From assembly GCF_964228735.1 (NCBI RefSeq), contig NZ_CAXRBQ010000103.1, forward strand, positions 1 to 56,914: 56,914 nucleotides of DNA, written 5' to 3'. How positions within the stretch are numbered: position 1 is the first letter of the stretch; every line of letters starts with the position of its first letter. The notes under the pieces were generated by a model. The model was not told where the DNA came from. It worked only from the letters and a program-made list of their open reading frames with translations, and did no database searches. Source of the stretch: Pontibacterium sp964228735. Its GTDB lineage: Bacteria; Pseudomonadota; Gammaproteobacteria; Pseudomonadales; Balneatricaceae. This document shows, piece by piece, positions 7,882-16,320 of this stretch. The position numbers were made by a program, and so were the translations under genes.

Positions 7882-8130
7882 TCATACCCCATAGCTCGCC
7901 ATGAGATTTTCCCTGATATCAGACTCTCTAAGTATCCGCCAGCCTAGGCCAGGATCGAAACTCCAATTGGTGCCACAGGTTTCGCAGGTGTGAAGGGTGA
8001 GGGTTTCGAATTTAGCGATCTCTCTAAGTTCGCTGTGCCCTATCAAGGCTAGGACCGTGAGGGTCCGGTGTCCTGCCTCCGTGTTTTTCAATGCAATACA
8101 GCGCGAACAAATTTCCTTTTGGCTTTCCAT
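7882..8130 (-). CDS. Small CxxC zinc-ribbon-like protein
   Basis: 82-residue protein with two CxxC pairs, C8/C11 (CSRC) and C49/C52 (CETC), followed by GTNWSFDPGLGW, the pattern of a small zinc-ribbon fold. AAGAAGAG precedes the ATG. Family and role unknown. It is separated from the TRAP transporter gene by an AT-rich gap of about 100 bases. Confidence 0.55.
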   Translation of the reverse strand: MESQKEICSRCIALKNTEAGHRTLTVLALIGHSELREIAKFETLTLHTCETCGTNWSFDPGLGWRILRESDIRENLMASYGV

Positions 8131-8234
8131 AAAGACACTCTTCTTGTGTACAAGTGATCAAACAATATACATAGGTGTCTTGTGGAAATATATTAGAAAA
8201 AATTCATTAAAAAACTTAGCGACTTTAAATATAC

Positions 8235-9515
8235 TCACTCAATCCACGTCATACTGAGCGCCGGGATGTAGGTGATTATTAGCACTGAAATTAACAGTAC
8301 TATAAAAAATGGCAGGCTGGCGCGGTAGAGGGTGGTGATCGGTTGCTTGAAACGTGCGCTGGCGATAAACAGGTTGATCCCAACGGGGGGAGTAAAGTAA
8401 CCCAGCTGCATATTAGCCAGGAAAATTATCCCCAGATGGATCGGATGGATGTCGTAGGCCAGGGCCAACGGCAGCAGCAGCGGCACCATAATCACAATTG
8501 CCGAGAATATATCCAGAAAGGCGCCTAGCAGCAGGAGCAGCCCGTTTAAAAGCAATAAGAAGGTAATCTGGTTATCCACCTGGCTGCGGATCAACTCAAA
8601 TGTTTTGATGGGTATCTCCGCATCGATAAGAACGTTGCTGAAGGCCAGGGAGAGCGCCAGGATCAGAATAATCTCACCGACGAGAATGCTGCTTTGAATC
8701 AGTACCTTTGGCAGTGTCCGCAGAGGCAGCTCCCGGTAAAAAAACACCTCCACCACCAGAACGTACAACGCGGCGACTGCCGCCGCTTCCGAGATGCTGA
8801 TCAGTCCACTGTAGATACCGCCCAGTACGACCAGCGGCAAGGGGAGTTCGGCCCGGGCTTCCCAGAGTGCAGCCTTGAGTTCCATCGTGGAAAACGGTGT
8901 GATCAGACGGGGTTGCCCGCGGGTGCTCCAGGCACTCCACAGGCTCAGCAACAAGATCATTAACAGAGCAGGGGCCAGCCCGGCAAGAAACAGGTCCGAC
9001 AGGTCCAGGCTGATCGGGAGGTCCATCTGTTGTACAACCACGCCGTAAAGAATCAGCGGCATTGATGGGGCCAGCAATAAGCCGAGACTGCCAGAGGCAG
9101 TTACCAAACCCAGGCTAAAACGCTGCTCATATCCACTTTGCAGCAGGGCCGGATAAAGCAGTGCGCCGATAGCAACGATGGTGACACCAGACGCACCGGT
9201 CAGCGCGGTGAAGAGGGCGCAGGTGAAAAAGGCGATGACCGGCAGGCCTGCTGGCAACCAGCCCAGTAGGGCGCGGCTGAGGCGCAAGAGCCGTTCTGAG
9301 GCACGGGTTGCCGCCAGCAGATACCCGGCGAAGCTAAATAACGGCAGGGCGAGCAGCACCGGTGTTTCTGTGATGCGGTAGATCTCCACAGCAACAACAG
9401 AGAGATGGATCTCCTGTTGGTAAAAGCCGTACAGAGCCGCCGTGGCTATAACGATAAAGATCGGTGCTCGCATCATCGCCAGCATCATAATGCCAATCAT
9501 CGCGGCGAGGTTCAC
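8235..9515 (-). CDS. TRAP transporter large permease (DctM type)
   Basis: 426-residue inner-membrane protein with about 12 hydrophobic helices, the size and pattern of DctM, the channel subunit of tripartite ATP-independent periplasmic transporters, which use sodium or proton gradients. Seen: GASGVTIVAIGALLYPAL near 108-125 and QLGYFTPPVGINLF near 370-383, both family hallmarks. Its start overlaps the small permease stop by 4 bases (ATGA). Last gene of the TatT-DctP-DctQ-DctM operon. Substrate unknown. Confidence 0.94.
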   Translation of the reverse strand: MNLAAMIGIMMLAMMRAPIFIVIATAALYGFYQQEIHLSVVAVEIYRITETPVLLALPLFSFAGYLLAATRASERLLRLSRALLGWLPAGLPVIAFFTCALFTALTGASGVTIVAIGALLYPALLQSGYEQRFSLGLVTASGSLGLLLAPSMPLILYGVVVQQMDLPISLDLSDLFLAGLAPALLMILLLSLWSAWSTRGQPRLITPFSTMELKAALWEARAELPLPLVVLGGIYSGLISISEAAAVAALYVLVVEVFFYRELPLRTLPKVLIQSSILVGEIILILALSLAFSNVLIDAEIPIKTFELIRSQVDNQITFLLLLNGLLLLLGAFLDIFSAIVIMVPLLLPLALAYDIHPIHLGIIFLANMQLGYFTPPVGINLFIASARFKQPITTLYRASLPFFIVLLISVLIITYIPALSMTWIE

Positions 9516-10015
9516 AGGGGCTCTCCATCATGGTGGACACTGCTGTCCAACCGGTGACTGCCCCGTAGCGACTGCCAAAGGAAACGCAGTGCCATAACGG
9601 TAAAGGCAAACGGCATGATGCTTTCGCAGAGCCAGACCGGGACCTGGGCAAAGGCGATCAAGCCATCCTCGTATTCCAGTAACACCAGGAGCAGGCTGTA
9701 CCAGGCCAAAAGCGCACAGATGACGGCGGAAAACGCATGGACACCGCGTTCTGCCCGCAAGCACCAGTGCAGCGGCAGGTAACGGTTGAGCAGGTCGATG
9801 GCGATATGTGACTGCTGCCGTGTGGCGACCATTGCACCAAACAGCGCAAGCCAGAGTATGGTAACCCTGAGGAAAGGGTCCAGCCAGACGATAGGCAGTT
9901 CCAGAAGGTTACGTAGAATGATCTGTCCGTTTGCCGCGACGATCACCAATAACAGCAGGCCCGACAGTATGGCGTTCTCCAGCCAGTGGGTGAGCTGGAG
10001 CAGCTTACTCCACAC
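9512..10015 (-). CDS. TRAP transporter small permease (DctQ type)
   Basis: Small membrane subunit with four predicted helices, which bridges the large permease and the binding protein. GTG at 10015 is preferred: it gives MWSKLLQLTHWLEN, a normal DctQ amino end, and GGAG lies seven bases before it, inside the dctP stop region (11-base overlap). An ATG at 10072 would add 19 residues but has no ribosome-binding site. Conserved features include LDPFLRVTILWLALFGA in the middle and RQQSHIAIDLLNRYLP. Confidence 0.87.
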   Translation of the reverse strand: MWSKLLQLTHWLENAILSGLLLLVIVAANGQIILRNLLELPIVWLDPFLRVTILWLALFGAMVATRQQSHIAIDLLNRYLPLHWCLRAERGVHAFSAVICALLAWYSLLLVLLEYEDGLIAFAQVPVWLCESIMPFAFTVMALRFLWQSLRGSHRLDSSVHHDGEPL

Positions 10016-11045
10016 CGTCCTGCTCCGGCTGGGGCTGAGATCTGCCGTTACGGAAGGCCGACAGATGGGCATTCAGCTGTTTGTATAACAGGGGGGACAC
10101 CCTGCCATCCTGCAGTACGCCGTCAATCGCCTGTTGAGCACGGCGTTGCCACTCCGAGATTTCCTGATCAGTGGGACTGCTTAGTTGAATCCCCTGTTTC
10201 TGTAGTGCGTTTAGCGCAGCGAGGTTGTCCTTGCGATTCTGGCGGTCAATATCCCGAAAAACACGCTGCATCACCTGCCTGACCCGAGCCTGGTCGTCCT
10301 GGCTGATCCTCTGGAACGCTTTTTTATCGATGGCCAGAACTGCATAAAAGTAGGTCAGAGGCAGGTCGGTCATGTGGCTGAATTGCGTATGCCACTGCAG
10401 GGCGATCGCCACAATAGGGGAGGTGGCTATCGTGTCGATCATGCCGGTTTGCAAACCCGGCAATACGTCGCCAATGCTCAGCGGTATCGGATTGAGGTTA
10501 AAGGAGTCTGCGGTATTTTGTGAGTTGGCATCGGTGTCTGGTACCCAGACCTTTTTGTTTTTGAGTTGGCGAACGTCGGTAATGCGTGAGTTGCTCATTA
10601 GATAAGCCAGTCCGCCTTCGGCCAGGCCGAACGTCACAAAACCTCCCTGCTCAAGTTCCTTGATGATCAGCGCATCCATATGGGGGCGGACAGCATCGAC
10701 TTCGTTATAGGAACGAAACAACAGCGGCAGGTTGTAGAGCGTGCTATTACGCGCATAGGTGGCGAGGCTCCCACCGGGTAGCGCGCCCCCCTGTAACTGA
10801 CCCAAGCGAATCTTACGAAGGACTGTCTTGTCGCCGCCCATGACGCCACCGGGATAAAACTTAAACTTCACGCGTCCCTCGGTCAGGTCCGCAATTTCTC
10901 GGGCACCCTGACGCATTTTGATCATCCAGCTGGAGCCGTCAGGAGACACAGTGGCAATTTTGAAAACCGCGGCTTCGGTTAGTGGCGCTGCCGTAAACTG
11001 CATTAGGATCAGCAGGGCTAGCGAGAGCAGGGTGTTGATTCGCAT
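10005..11045 (-). CDS. TRAP transporter solute-binding protein (DctP type)
   Basis: 346-residue periplasmic receptor with a signal peptide (MRINTLL... cleavage near EAA, residue 26). Start at ATG 11045 has GGAGG upstream. Seen: the DctP core with IATVSPDGSSW, KFYPGGVMGGD near 65, and the conserved VPDTDANS segment near 165. Ligands of this family are mostly organic acids; the TatT-linked subgroup has been discussed for hydrophobic ligands. The ligand here cannot be read from sequence. Confidence 0.92.
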   Translation of the reverse strand: MRINTLLSLALLILMQFTAAPLTEAAVFKIATVSPDGSSWMIKMRQGAREIADLTEGRVKFKFYPGGVMGGDKTVLRKIRLGQLQGGALPGGSLATYARNSTLYNLPLLFRSYNEVDAVRPHMDALIIKELEQGGFVTFGLAEGGLAYLMSNSRITDVRQLKNKKVWVPDTDANSQNTADSFNLNPIPLSIGDVLPGLQTGMIDTIATSPIVAIALQWHTQFSHMTDLPLTYFYAVLAIDKKAFQRISQDDQARVRQVMQRVFRDIDRQNRKDNLAALNALQKQGIQLSSPTDQEISEWQRRAQQAIDGVLQDGRVSPLLYKQLNAHLSAFRNGRSQPQPEQDGVE

Positions 11046-11122
11046 GACGCCTCCGGGTTTCGAGTTTGCCGACCACAATCCTCCATGTCCGATAGTCGGG
11101 ATAGTTGAGTAAGGTAATCTCC

Positions 11123-11971
11123 TCAGAAGTATTCGTCCGATTCCTCCAGCAACTTGCGTGCTTGCTGCTGTGCCAGAGTGTTCATCAACGTATACCCCTT
11201 GCTGGTTGGAGTACTGTCCAGTACTTCCCTCAGCAGTCTGTCATGCAGGGATTGATTGAAAACCAGGCGCGCATAGCGTTGGGCAAACATCACTTTGGCC
11301 ATCAGGTTACGCCCCTGGGAGAGTGTGATGGCCCGTTCAAAGTGTTTACGACTCACTTCCGGTTTTCCTCCCATCGCTGGTGGCAGCAATGCATTGAGTG
11401 CCCCCAGATAGAGATGTGCGCCCCCTTGTCGATGGCTTTCATCCAGTTCCACCACGCGCTGTAGCAATGCTTTAACGTAAGGGAGTTGAGCAATGGCCTC
11501 CCAGTCGGTATTGCGCGCCTGAATCCAGCCAGACCAACTGGCCCCCAGGGTATAGAGGTTGGCCACACTCTCCTGTGAGGTGTGCTGAAGGTGTTGCTGG
11601 AACGTCTTGAACGGGATCTGCTGTGGCTGACAGAGATGACCGTGTTGAACGCATAATGCGCGCCCCGCGTAGCTGATTGCGGTTTCTGTCAGGCGTTGTT
11701 GTCGCTGGGGAGAGGTGATAAACACATTGGCGTATGCGCTGTAGATGCCTGCACCCGCACGCAGTAACCCCTGATCTTCGGGCGCTCCATGAATGAGGCC
11801 GTCGATCATAAGCAGGTAGGCGGGAGCCCCGGCGCGCACGGTTTCGGGGTCATTATTATCTTCGATCGCAGCCGCCAGGTTTTCAGCCAAGCGGCTGGTC
11901 TCCTTCGACACGATCGATGAACATCCGGTAATGAAGATGCCTACCACAAGCAATAGGGCTAAGTGGCGCAT
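11123..11971 (-). CDS. TRAP-associated TatT-family lipoprotein
   Basis: 282-residue lipoprotein: signal peptide with lipobox ITGC, lipidated cysteine at 17. The rest is helical and TPR-like, matching the TRAP transporter T-component (TatT) family first described in Treponema, where a TatT trimer binds the P subunit and contains TPR-like helices with a hydrophobic pore. First gene of the transporter operon; 77 bases separate it from dctP, with a small hairpin (CCGATAGTCGG, about 11088-11098). A role in delivering hydrophobic ligands is inference. Confidence 0.85.
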   Translation of the reverse strand: MRHLALLLVVGIFITGCSSIVSKETSRLAENLAAAIEDNNDPETVRAGAPAYLLMIDGLIHGAPEDQGLLRAGAGIYSAYANVFITSPQRQQRLTETAISYAGRALCVQHGHLCQPQQIPFKTFQQHLQHTSQESVANLYTLGASWSGWIQARNTDWEAIAQLPYVKALLQRVVELDESHRQGGAHLYLGALNALLPPAMGGKPEVSRKHFERAITLSQGRNLMAKVMFAQRYARLVFNQSLHDRLLREVLDSTPTSKGYTLMNTLAQQQARKLLEESDEYF

Positions 11972-12176
11972 ACGTCATCGGCCTGTGCTGAATATACCTT
12001 GTGTCAGAAAAACGATTCGGTTACCGCATCTGACATTTAGGTTGAGTCAGAGTTTCGATCCTTTATTGCCACTCAGGTCATAAATGGCCGTTAATAAAAG
12101 GATAGGTGAATGTAGAGGTAATACCTTGCTGCCTTAGCCCGGTATTACCTGACTACGGAGGATTAGGGCAAATACG

Positions 12177-13520
12177 TTAGCCCGCTTTCAGGTTTCCGTT
12201 CGATGACTTGAACTGAGCAGGTTCCAGATCGTACTTGTTGAGCAGCTTATAGAAGTCAGTGCGGTTTCGTCCCGCGATGCGGGCGGCTTGGCTCGCGTTG
12301 CCCTCGGTGATCTGCATCACCTTGATCAGATAGCGTTTCTCGAACTCAGCACGGGCATCGTTGAAGGTCGGCAGGACGTGATCTTGGTTGGATAGTGCCT
12401 GGGCGATAGCTCCTTCGGAGATGATCGGTGTGGTGCTGAGGGCGGTGACCTGTTCAATCACGTTTTCCAGCTGCCGTACGTTACCGGGCCAGGCCATCTG
12501 TGCCAGCAGCGTCAGAGCGGCCGGAGACAGTCCTTTTACCTTGCTGTTATGGCGCTCGGCGGCACGCTCAACAAAGTAGCGGGCCAGCAACGGAATATCT
12601 TCCGGACGTTCGCGCAAGGGCGGCAGGCAGAGGTTAACCACGTTCAGACGGTAGTAAAGGTCTTCACGAAAGTCATTCTCCTGCATCGCCTTGTCCAGGT
12701 CACGGTGGGTCGCGGAGATTACCCGCACATCTACCGGGATGCTTTCGGTGCTGCCGACCGGACGGATCTGGCGTTCCTGCAATGCTCGCAGCAGTTTCAC
12801 CTGCAGTGGCATCGGCATATCACCGATCTCATCGAGGAACAGGGTGCCACCGTTAGCGGCCTGGAACAGACCTTCGTGACGGCTTACCGCACCGGTAAAC
12901 GCGCCTTTGACGTGGCCAAAGAGTTCGGATTCCAGCAACTGTTCGGGCAGGGCACCACAGTTGATTGCCACAAACGGATGGTTACGACGCGGGCTGGCCT
13001 TGTGGATGGCGCGAGCAAGCAGTTCTTTACCACTACCGCTTGGACCGCTGACCAGTACGCTTACCGCAGAGTGGGCGACACGTTCGGCTTGTGCCAGCAG
13101 ATCGGCCATCGTATCGCTGCGGGTAACGATCTCCTGGCTCCAGTCGTCGGGACTGGATGGGGTGCCGGAGAGGGCGCTTTCGATGGTCTCAAGCAGCTGT
13201 TCGCGGTTGATCGGCTTGGTCAGGAAACCAAACACACCATCCTGAGTGGCTTTCACGGCTTCGGGAATGGAGCCGTGTGCGGTGATAATCACCACCGGCA
13301 GTTCGGGGCGGCGCTTCTGCACCTGATTAAACAGCTCCAGGCCGTCCATCCCTTCCATGCGTAGGTCGGTGAGCATCAGGTCGATATTATCGTTCAGCAG
13401 TTGCAGGGCCTGTGGACCACTTTCCGCGCAGGTCACGGTGTAACCGCTGGAGGTCAGGCGCAGGCTGAGCAGTTTCAGCAGGCTGGTATCGTCATCGACA
13501 AGCAGAATATGGGCACTCAC
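12177..13520 (-). CDS. glrR: Sigma-54-dependent response regulator GlrR (QseF)
   Basis: 447-residue activator: receiver domain 1-115 with D9, D10 and phospho-acceptor D52; AAA+ domain about 138-370 with Walker A GPSGSGKELLAR and the sigma-54 contact loop GAFTGA; Fis-type HTH about 400-440 (NASQAARIAGRNRTDFYKLL). In E. coli phosphorylated GlrR drives sigma-54 promoters including glmY and rpoE. Overlaps the lipoprotein gene by 4 bases. The order kinase-lipoprotein-regulator matches qseE-qseG-qseF, which supports the assignment over a generic NtrC type. Confidence 0.92.
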   Translation of the reverse strand: MSAHILLVDDDTSLLKLLSLRLTSSGYTVTCAESGPQALQLLNDNIDLMLTDLRMEGMDGLELFNQVQKRRPELPVVIITAHGSIPEAVKATQDGVFGFLTKPINREQLLETIESALSGTPSSPDDWSQEIVTRSDTMADLLAQAERVAHSAVSVLVSGPSGSGKELLARAIHKASPRRNHPFVAINCGALPEQLLESELFGHVKGAFTGAVSRHEGLFQAANGGTLFLDEIGDMPMPLQVKLLRALQERQIRPVGSTESIPVDVRVISATHRDLDKAMQENDFREDLYYRLNVVNLCLPPLRERPEDIPLLARYFVERAAERHNSKVKGLSPAALTLLAQMAWPGNVRQLENVIEQVTALSTTPIISEGAIAQALSNQDHVLPTFNDARAEFEKRYLIKVMQITEGNASQAARIAGRNRTDFYKLLNKYDLEPAQFKSSNGNLKAG

Positions 13521-14011
13521 TGGGCAATCTCCCGGTCGCGGCTGATCTCCTGTTCGATCTGAGTCAGCGCTTCAATCTTCTTACGCAGCTCCTGATTCTC
13601 CTGTTGCAGTTGGCCGCGCTGCTGGTTGATCTCCAGCATCAGTTTGGCTTGTGTAAAACGCAACAGCAGGTAGCGATCACCCGGGCAGTCCCGCGTCGGA
13701 TTGATCCCCTGCTTACTGAAGTATTGCAGGGACTTCTGCAAATCGCTGGCGCTGGCCGAAGGCTGTGATAGCAGCAATGCGGTTTGCGGATGGTCTCCGG
13801 CACTGATCGCCTGATTCAACATGGTAGATCGTTGGGACGCTTTGGCGGACAGAAAGTTGCGCTCCTGATAGAGCAGGCCACTCAGACGTTCATCGCCGAT
13901 ATGACAGCCCGTGACCACGTTGGGTGTCTCTTCGTAGATCTCTTTTAGCTGACGCTGAAACTCACAGCCTGTGATCAGCATACTCAGCAGTAACACGATT
14001 CCTATACGCAT
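13517..14011 (-). CDS. qseG: QseG/YfhG-like outer-membrane lipoprotein
   Basis: 164 residues with lipobox MLITGC (lipidated C16), then a mostly helical chain ending in a long Gln/Glu-rich coiled coil (about 110-160). Sequence resemblance to enteric QseG cannot be judged by eye, but its position between the GlrK-like kinase and GlrR is the same. In E. coli QseG controls the kinase through its periplasmic domain. It ends by ATGA overlap with glrR, and the kinase stop is 2 bases upstream. Confidence 0.75.
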   Translation of the reverse strand: MRIGIVLLLSMLITGCEFQRQLKEIYEETPNVVTGCHIGDERLSGLLYQERNFLSAKASQRSTMLNQAISAGDHPQTALLLSQPSASASDLQKSLQYFSKQGINPTRDCPGDRYLLLRFTQAKLMLEINQQRGQLQQENQELRKKIEALTQIEQEISRDREIAQ

Positions 14012-14013
14012 GT

Positions 14014-15468
14014 TCAGGTACTCAATTCACTTAAAGCCAGGCGAAAACACACTTTGTTCTGTCGGTTGTTGTGCAGGCTTAGTTCAGATTTCAGGGCATG
14101 GGCCGCATCCTGGGCAATGCTCAGACCAATACCTGAGCCTTTAATGGCGCCTGCACGCTTGTGACTACCCTGGTAAAACGGTTCGAACAGATGCGGGACA
14201 TCTTCATCCGGAATGACGGGGCCGCTGTTTTCCACATCAATCAGCATGGCGTCTGATGCTTCAGAGACGGTGATGGCGAGTTCGCCACCCTTGGAGCCGT
14301 AATGGGCGGCATTCGAGATCAGATTGCTGAGAATACGCAGCAGCATGGCCCGGTCTGTGTGCCAGTATACCTTGTTTACCGGGGTGTAGACCTGAATCTT
14401 TTTCTGCTCCAGCAACAGCTGGTGGGGTGTCAGCGCTTCGTTGATCAGCATGCTGAGGTCAAGTTCTTGCGCCTGCACCGGCTCCTGCTGGCCCAGTCGG
14501 TTGTAGTCCAGCAACTGCTCAATCAGAGACTGAAGCTGAACGGCGTTTGTCTGCAGCAGGCCAACAATTTCCCGTTGCGAATCGTTCAAGTTGCCCGCCA
14601 CCTCTTCTGCCAGCAGGTCAGAGCCTTCGCGCAATGTGGTCAGTGGTGTTTTCAGTTCGTGTGACATGTGGCGCAGGAAGCGTTGTTTTTCGCTTTCCAG
14701 CTGCTCCAGTTGCTGACTGAGCCAATCCAGCTGCTCGTCCAGCTCAACCAGTTCGCGAGGGCCGCCGATACGGGTACCAAAGCTGCGCTCACCGCGTCCG
14801 AGCGCGCGAATGCGGCTGCCAAGGCGTAAGACCGGGCGGCTGATTCGACGGCTGAAGAATGCCATTAAAATAGCTGACATGGCGATCAGTATGGATGCCT
14901 CGATTACCAGTTCGTTCTGGGTGTTGTGGGCAACGGTATTCAGCTCTTTCAGGCGGATATCCAGGGCCTGATCCAGGCGGACGTTCAGTTCACGGGTCAG
15001 GCTGATCAGTATCAGCTTGTCGGGATCAAAGTGGTCATCCGCCAGTTTGTCCAGGTGTTCGTAAATCAGTCGAATATGGCTGCTCTCATCGAGCGCAAAG
15101 CTTTGAATGGTCAACAGCTGACGGTAATCGTTGAGCTGATCAACAAGGCGGAGTCTGATCTCTTCCTTCGCAAGAATCTTATATTGGCGGGCTGCGCGGG
15201 TGATGTCTTCGGCAAGCAGCTGCATGGTTTGGCCGCGACGGCTGATTTCCAGGGATTGTCTGGCCAGGTCGCGTCCCATTGCCGATTGTTCAACCAGTGC
15301 GTTGCTGGCTTGGAACAGCAGGATGCCCAGTGGCATGACCACCAGGATAAACGCCAGGAGGACCAGCTGCTTGAGTGAATTAGGACGCCAGTTGGCGAAG
15401 CGGGACTGAGTCATGAACGGCCGGAAAATGTGAATGCAATAACGAAAATTATCTACCAAAGCGTCCAT
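14014..15468 (-). CDS. glrK: Sensor histidine kinase GlrK (QseE)
   Basis: 484-residue inner-membrane kinase: helix 1 at about 30-50, periplasmic helical domain to about 195, helix 2 at about 195-215, HAMP to about 270, HisKA with HMSHELKTPLTTL (phospho-accepting H) near 268-280, and HATPase with N-box NLISNAAHYG and G-box GSGIGLSIAQ. Partner of the GlrR and QseG genes that follow. The ATG at 15468 is used; ATG 15414 (MTQSRFANW) is a plausible shorter start, and neither has a strong ribosome-binding site. Two hairpins lie upstream. Confidence 0.91.
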   Translation of the reverse strand: MDALVDNFRYCIHIFRPFMTQSRFANWRPNSLKQLVLLAFILVVMPLGILLFQASNALVEQSAMGRDLARQSLEISRRGQTMQLLAEDITRAARQYKILAKEEIRLRLVDQLNDYRQLLTIQSFALDESSHIRLIYEHLDKLADDHFDPDKLILISLTRELNVRLDQALDIRLKELNTVAHNTQNELVIEASILIAMSAILMAFFSRRISRPVLRLGSRIRALGRGERSFGTRIGGPRELVELDEQLDWLSQQLEQLESEKQRFLRHMSHELKTPLTTLREGSDLLAEEVAGNLNDSQREIVGLLQTNAVQLQSLIEQLLDYNRLGQQEPVQAQELDLSMLINEALTPHQLLLEQKKIQVYTPVNKVYWHTDRAMLLRILSNLISNAAHYGSKGGELAITVSEASDAMLIDVENSGPVIPDEDVPHLFEPFYQGSHKRAGAIKGSGIGLSIAQDAAHALKSELSLHNNRQNKVCFRLALSELST

Positions 15469-15493
15469 GAGGTTAAGTCCATTATGAAAGGGG

Positions 15494-15535
15494 ACAGGCC
15501 ATATTGGGTAGGGTAGGGTAGGTAATATGGCCTGT
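15494..15535. other. Hairpin with G-rich telomere-like loop
   Basis: ACAGGCCATATT (15494-15505) and AATATGGCCTGT (15524-15535) are perfect 12-base complements. The 18-base loop holds GGG-TA-GGG-TA-GGG-TA-GG on the plus strand, so three G-triplets and a G-pair, a possible G-quadruplex or, on the glrK (minus) strand, a C-rich loop. No T-run follows on either strand. It lies 26 bases upstream of the glrK start. Confidence 0.7.
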
Positions 15536-15540
15536 TAGGG

Positions 15541-15583
15541 GCGCATCCGAGTCATCAGTTGGGAGGGATATGACTCGGGGCGC
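15541..15583. other. Second hairpin beside the G-rich hairpin
   Basis: CCGAGTCAT (15547-15555) and ATGACTCGG (15570-15578) pair perfectly and the flanking GCGC ends (15541-15544 and 15580-15583) extend the stem. The loop contains GGGAGGGA on the plus strand, or TCCCTCCC on the minus strand, the latter complementary to Shine-Dalgarno sequences. Lies 5 bases from the first hairpin and 13 from the EF-hand gene stop. Confidence 0.65.
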
Positions 15584-15595
15584 TAATGCTGTGAC

Positions 15596-15892
15596 TTAGA
15601 GAGTAAATACAGCGTTTTTAGAAAATAGACGTGCAGTCGTTTCTGTATCCGTCTGGATAAGGGAAAACTCGGCCTCTGTCAGGTAGCCATCTTTGTTGAT
15701 GTCCAGTTCTTCAAATTGCTGTGCCAGTGGAGCGGTATCTTTCGCTTCAATAGCACTGATCTTGCCATCTTTGTTCTGGTCCAGCTGCTCGAATGCAGTT
15801 GGTTTCTCTTCTGCAGTAGTATCGGTTGCCATCACCGCAACAGGGGATGCAAACAGTACCGCAGCCAGAGCGATCGCAGACGTCTTCTTCAT
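15596..15892 (-). CDS. Exported EF-hand calcium-binding protein
   Basis: 98 residues. ATG 15892 (MKKTSAIALAAVLF) has GAAGGAATC upstream. Signal peptide with cleavage after VMA near 23, then two EF-hand loops, DQNKDGKISAIE and DINKDGYLTEAE, each with the right acidic positions for calcium. Probably periplasmic. No neighbour suggests a partner; calcium buffering or sensing is inference. Confidence 0.83.
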   Translation of the reverse strand: MKKTSAIALAAVLFASPVAVMATDTTAEEKPTAFEQLDQNKDGKISAIEAKDTAPLAQQFEELDINKDGYLTEAEFSLIQTDTETTARLFSKNAVFTL

Positions 15893-16271
15893 ACTTGATT
15901 CCTTCAAATTTTGAGTTGGCTGTAGTTTTAAATCACAATGTATATATCAAGTGGTGTGCCAACTTTTTAAAAGTCGTTTTAAAACAATTGCTTATGGGTC
16001 TTTGTGTAAAGGCTTTACGCTGAAGAAGAAAAAAAGCAGCGCAATAATCCTGAAATTCACGCTATTTGTGTCTGTATCTGGCGACAGGGTTTGGGGTGTT
16101 CCCGGAGAAGCCCAGTTTTAAAGGGCTCTGGCGTTGTAGCGAAAATGCGACAGCGAAAATGGTGTGTCTCGGATTTGGCGACAAAAGGGGCGACGGTGAT
16201 GCTTAAGCGGTGAGTTTGAGAGAGATTGTTGTCTGGATCTAATGTGAAACAGGTTGTTTCGAGATAGCAAT
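15893..16271. other. Intergenic region without a recognised gene
   Basis: About 380 bases between the EF-hand gene start and the terminator-like repeat behind the FAH gene. The first 130 bases are AT-rich and probably hold the EF-hand promoter. Farther on GCGACAG occurs near 16079 and GCGAAAATG twice near 16138-16160. No open reading frame, tRNA or clear hairpin was found. Confidence 0.5.
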
Positions 16272-16309
16272 ATCACCTGCCTGATAACCAAGGTCTGCAG
16301 GCAGGTGAT
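16272..16309 (-). terminator. Inverted repeat behind the FAH-family gene
   Basis: ATCACCTGCCTG (16272-16283) and CAGGCAGGTGAT (16298-16309) are perfect 12-base complements with a 14-base loop, located 11 bases after the stop of the minus-strand gene. There is no T-run, so termination would be atypical, or the structure protects the 3' end. Confidence 0.55.
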
Positions 16310-16320
16310 GAACGCAGGGC

